Source: Ochrobactrum sp. Marseille-Q0166
GTDB lineage: Bacteria; Pseudomonadota; Alphaproteobacteria; Rhizobiales; Rhizobiaceae
Assembly (NCBI RefSeq): GCF_014397025.1
Contig: NZ_JACJUO010000001.1
Location: forward strand, 1,598,501-1,662,500
Reading direction: 5' to 3'
Length of the DNA stretch: 64,000 bases
Shown here piece by piece: positions 61,580 through 64,000 of this stretch. Position numbers and translations under genes: made by a program. The notes beneath the pieces were generated by a model. The model did no database searches and had not been told where the DNA came from. It saw only the letters and a list, made by a program, of their open reading frames with translations. Each line of letters opens with the position of its first letter. Positions within the stretch are counted from its first letter, which is position 1.

Positions 61580-62820
61580 CCGAAAAACTTCCTTGCCTTT
61601 TCCAAGGCTTCCGCCAGCACGTCCACTTCAGCACGGGTGCTGTACATACCGAAAGATGCACGGCATGTAGACGTGACGCCAAAGCGTTTCAAGAGTGGTT
61701 GAGCGCAATGCGTGCCTGCGCGTACAGCGACGCCTGCGCGGTCAATGACCATAGATACGTCATGCGCGTGAATACCATCAAGCGCAAACGAGATGATGGC
61801 TCCCTTGTCCGGTGCGTTGCCATAAATGCGCAAACTATTGATCTTGCTCAATTGCTCATGCGCATAGATACGCAAATCTTCCTCGTGAGCTGCGATTGCA
61901 GCGCGACCGATCTTGTCCATATATTCAAGTGCAGCACCAAGGCCAATCGCCTGAACGATTGGCGGCGTGCCAGCCTCAAAACGATGTGGCGGGTGATTGT
62001 AAGTGACGTTTTCCTCCGTCACTTCTTCGATCATTTCGCCACCGCCCTGAAACGGGCGCATCTTCTCAAGCATTTCCGCGCGACCATAAAGAACGCCAAT
62101 ACCTGACGGACCATAGACCTTGTGTCCGGTAAAGACAAACCAGTCGCAGCCGAGATCTTGCACATCGACCGGCATGTGGACCGCGCTTTGGCTACCATCA
62201 ACCAACACCGGAATACCGCGCGCATGCGCCAATTCTACGATCTTCTTGATGGGAGTGACCGTACCGAGCGCATTGGACATATGAGTGATTGCGACAAGCT
62301 TCGTACGTTCGGTCAGACGCTTTTCGAATTCCTCGATATGGAACACGCCTTCATCATCAACCGGTGTGAAGACGAGCTTTGCGCCCTGCCGCTCGCGGAT
62401 AAAGTGCCATGGTACGATGTTGGAATGATGCTCCATGATCGAAAGCAAGATTTCATCACCCTCGCCGATATTCGGCATGCCGTAACCGTAAGCGACCGTG
62501 TTGATCGCTTCTGTCGCATTCTTGGTGAAGACGATTTCGCCAACAGATGCGGCATTCAAAAAGCGGCGGACAGTCTCGCGTGACTTTTCGTAAGCATCTG
62601 TTGCAGCATTGGAAAGAAAATGCAGGCCGCGATGCACATTGGCATATTCATTCGCATAGGCATGCGTAATCGCATCAATGACGCTTTGCGGCTTTTGCGC
62701 AGACGCGCCACTATCGAGATAGACCAGCGGCTTGCCATGAACCTGTCGTGACAGGATGGGAAAGTCTCTGCGGATCGCTTCGACATCATAAGCTGCTGCA
62801 AGTTGATTCTTCTGATCCAT
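61576..62820 (-). CDS. sufS: Cysteine desulfurase SufS
   Basis: 414-residue PLP enzyme of group II. The PLP lysine is in FTGHKVYGPSGIG near residue 231; the catalytic cysteine is in RAGTHCAQPLLKRFG near residue 371, on the short group II loop. It removes sulfur from cysteine and passes it to a partner (SufE or SufU, not in the window). It lies between sufD and sufT. Start MDQKNQLAA preferred to one six codons earlier. Confidence 0.95.
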   Translation of the reverse strand: MDQKNQLAAAYDVEAIRRDFPILSRQVHGKPLVYLDSGASAQKPQSVIDAITHAYANEYANVHRGLHFLSNAATDAYEKSRETVRRFLNAASVGEIVFTKNATEAINTVAYGYGMPNIGEGDEILLSIMEHHSNIVPWHFIRERQGAKLVFTPVDDEGVFHIEEFEKRLTERTKLVAITHMSNALGTVTPIKKIVELAHARGIPVLVDGSQSAVHMPVDVQDLGCDWFVFTGHKVYGPSGIGVLYGRAEMLEKMRPFQGGGEMIEEVTEENVTYNHPPHRFEAGTPPIVQAIGLGAALEYMDKIGRAAIAAHEEDLRIYAHEQLSKINSLRIYGNAPDKGAIISFALDGIHAHDVSMVIDRAGVAVRAGTHCAQPLLKRFGVTSTCRASFGMYSTRAEVDVLAEALEKARKFFG

Positions 62821-62846
62821 GATCGTTCCTTCTACCATTGAGGCAG

Positions 62847-62880
62847 AAAAGGCGGAGTGAAAAACTCACTCCGCCTTTTT
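62847..62880. terminator. Perfect 14-bp hairpin between sufD and sufS
   Basis: AAAAGGCGGAGTGA with complement and AAAAC loop, with T runs on both strands. It lies in the 63-base gap after the sufD stop, inside what should be one operon, so partial termination or 3' stabilisation of the upstream part is expected. Confidence 0.75.
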
Positions 62881-62883
62881 TAA

Positions 62884-64000
62884 TCAAGCGTGAGCTGCAA
62901 GCCAGTTCGAGAGTACTTCTTCCAGTGCCTCGACCAGAGTTTCGTTTTCCAACTCTTCAATAATCTCGGCAATGAAAGCCTTGATCAGCAGACCGCGGGC
63001 TTCGTTTTCAGGAATGCCGCGTGCCATCAGATAGAAGAGGTAGTCTTTCGAAAGTTCCGTAACCGTTGCACCGTGACCGCAAGCCACGTCATCCGCAAAG
63101 ATTTCCAGCTCCGGTTTCGCATCAAACTCACCGTCATCAGACAACAGCAGCGTGTTGCAGGCCATGCGAGCATCGGTCTTCTGGGCGATCTGTGCAACAC
63201 GGATCATACCCTGGAACACACCGCGCGCACGGTCCTTGACCACGTTGCGGATGATCTGGGTCGAACGTGTATTTTCCACCAGATGGGCCACCGTCATGGT
63301 TATGTCGGTGTGAGAATCATCTGACAGAAGATTGAGGCCGCGAAGCTCGAAATCCGAATCCTCTCCTGCGACAGTCAGATGCACTTCCTGACGAACCAGT
63401 TTGCCACCCGCATTGACGATGTAAAGCGTAAGCTTCGAACCGGCACCAATGGTTGCATTGAACTGGGCGAGCTGTGTTCCCTGACCAAAGTCACGCAGGA
63501 TAACCCATATGACATCAGCACCATCACCGACGCTTACATGGCTGACGGAGGTCGAGAGAGCATCGCCCTCGCCGCCATTTTGACGCTCGATGATCGTTGC
63601 TTTTGCATTCGCACCGATTTCGACTGGGAAGCGCGTATGGCCCTGCCCGGTCTTCTGGATATTCTGCAGCTCAAGCGGCGCCTCTAGTTCAACGCCATCA
63701 GCAATAGACAATGACCAGCCGTCGCTAACATAAGAAGCGTTGATCTGGCCGATCGTATCATCGGTTCCCCGAATGGTAAGCTGTGGGACGAGCGAACCAT
63801 CAGCAAGTGCATCACGCACCGCAGAGAGCGTCACGCCATCCGGCGCCTTGGCGTCAAGCGCTGCACCATTGCTGGCAGCAATGACCGTTGAGCCTGCTAG
63901 AAGTGCAGGAAGCGCATTGGTTCCAGCAGTCGGATTGAAATCTGGCACGGCTTTCAGCAGCGTGCGGAAATCTGTGTAGTGCCAGCTTTCGATGCGGCGC
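62884..64000 (-). CDS. sufD: SufD, Fe-S scaffold complex subunit (partial)
   Basis: The frame runs off the right edge of the window, so the N-terminus is missing; the last 370 or so residues are present. The in-window frame extends past a GTG at 63948 with RIESWHYTDFRTLLK, a clear SufD/SufB N-terminal phrase, so 63948 is not the start. The beta-helix core is followed by DRARGVFQGMIRVAQIAQKT and the C-terminal histidine-containing FADDVACGHGATVTELSKDY. SufD works with SufB and SufC, presumably encoded just outside. Confidence 0.93.
   Translation of the reverse strand, partial: RRIESWHYTDFRTLLKAVPDFNPTAGTNALPALLAGSTVIAASNGAALDAKAPDGVTLSAVRDALADGSLVPQLTIRGTDDTIGQINASYVSDGWSLSIADGVELEAPLELQNIQKTGQGHTRFPVEIGANAKATIIERQNGGEGDALSTSVSHVSVGDGADVIWVILRDFGQGTQLAQFNATIGAGSKLTLYIVNAGGKLVRQEVHLTVAGEDSDFELRGLNLLSDDSHTDITMTVAHLVENTRSTQIIRNVVKDRARGVFQGMIRVAQIAQKTDARMACNTLLLSDDGEFDAKPELEIFADDVACGHGATVTELSKDYLFYLMARGIPENEARGLLIKAFIAEIIEELENETLVEALEEVLSNWLAAHA

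Overview
The window is a 64 kb piece of an alphaproteobacterial chromosome, most likely from the Brucella/Ochrobactrum group of the Rhizobiales. The basis is gene content and the style of the proteins: an NdvA/Cgt-type cyclic beta-glucan exporter, a PopZ polar organiser, an ATP12-type chaperone, a BepC-like TolC, RIME-like intergenic repeats, and holB-tmk-dacC-rlpA in a row. The species cannot be fixed from the sequence alone.

Layout. 0-17 kb is housekeeping: glnB-glnA (nitrogen signalling and assimilation), an ATP12/HAD/DMT/pseudouridine synthase block, ndvA, the metG-tatD-MBL group, holB-tmk, dacC, rlpA and a lipid kinase. A tRNA-Gly, several tiny secreted or membrane proteins and a tRNA-Asp follow. 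From about 18.6 to 27.9 kb lies an eroded prophage. It ends at a xis/int pair beside tRNA-Arg(CCG), and keeps early genes and tail-tip genes but has lost the whole head, packaging and tail-tube module. Inside it sit a TIR-domain gene split by a one-base slip in a T7 tract, a phage gene split in an A7 tract, a gene with an amber codon, a truncated DUF1376 gene, a tRNA-like relic and a newly recognised 53-residue secreted cysteine-containing peptide.

28-46 kb holds metabolic and envelope genes: an orphan MetQ-like lipoprotein, an acetoin/diacetyl reductase, an ABC-F ATPase, a lipoate ligase, an L,D-transpeptidase, fumarase, a molybdenum cofactor cluster (moaA, a DMT transporter, mobA, mobB), an amino-acid ABC transporter lacking its ATPase, a GST and a beta-hydroxyacid dehydrogenase. 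46-58 kb holds a FadL-type porin, valS, popZ, tolC, pcm, a copper chaperone, an A-type Fe-S carrier, a TfoX-domain protein, an RNA helicase and NAD kinase.

Downstream of tRNA-Thr there is a gene-poor 1.6 kb stretch with a decayed outer-membrane-protein remnant, then a family 2 glycosyltransferase. This looks like a second, small variable locus. The window closes with sufT, sufS and a partial sufD of the Fe-S cluster assembly operon.

The most interesting candidate for an undescribed system is the TIR-domain cargo gene of the prophage (21879-22657), a plausible anti-phage NADase with an unusual C-terminal domain. It could be switched by its homopolymer or could be dead. Several homopolymer frameshifts in the same region also raise the possibility of base-calling error.
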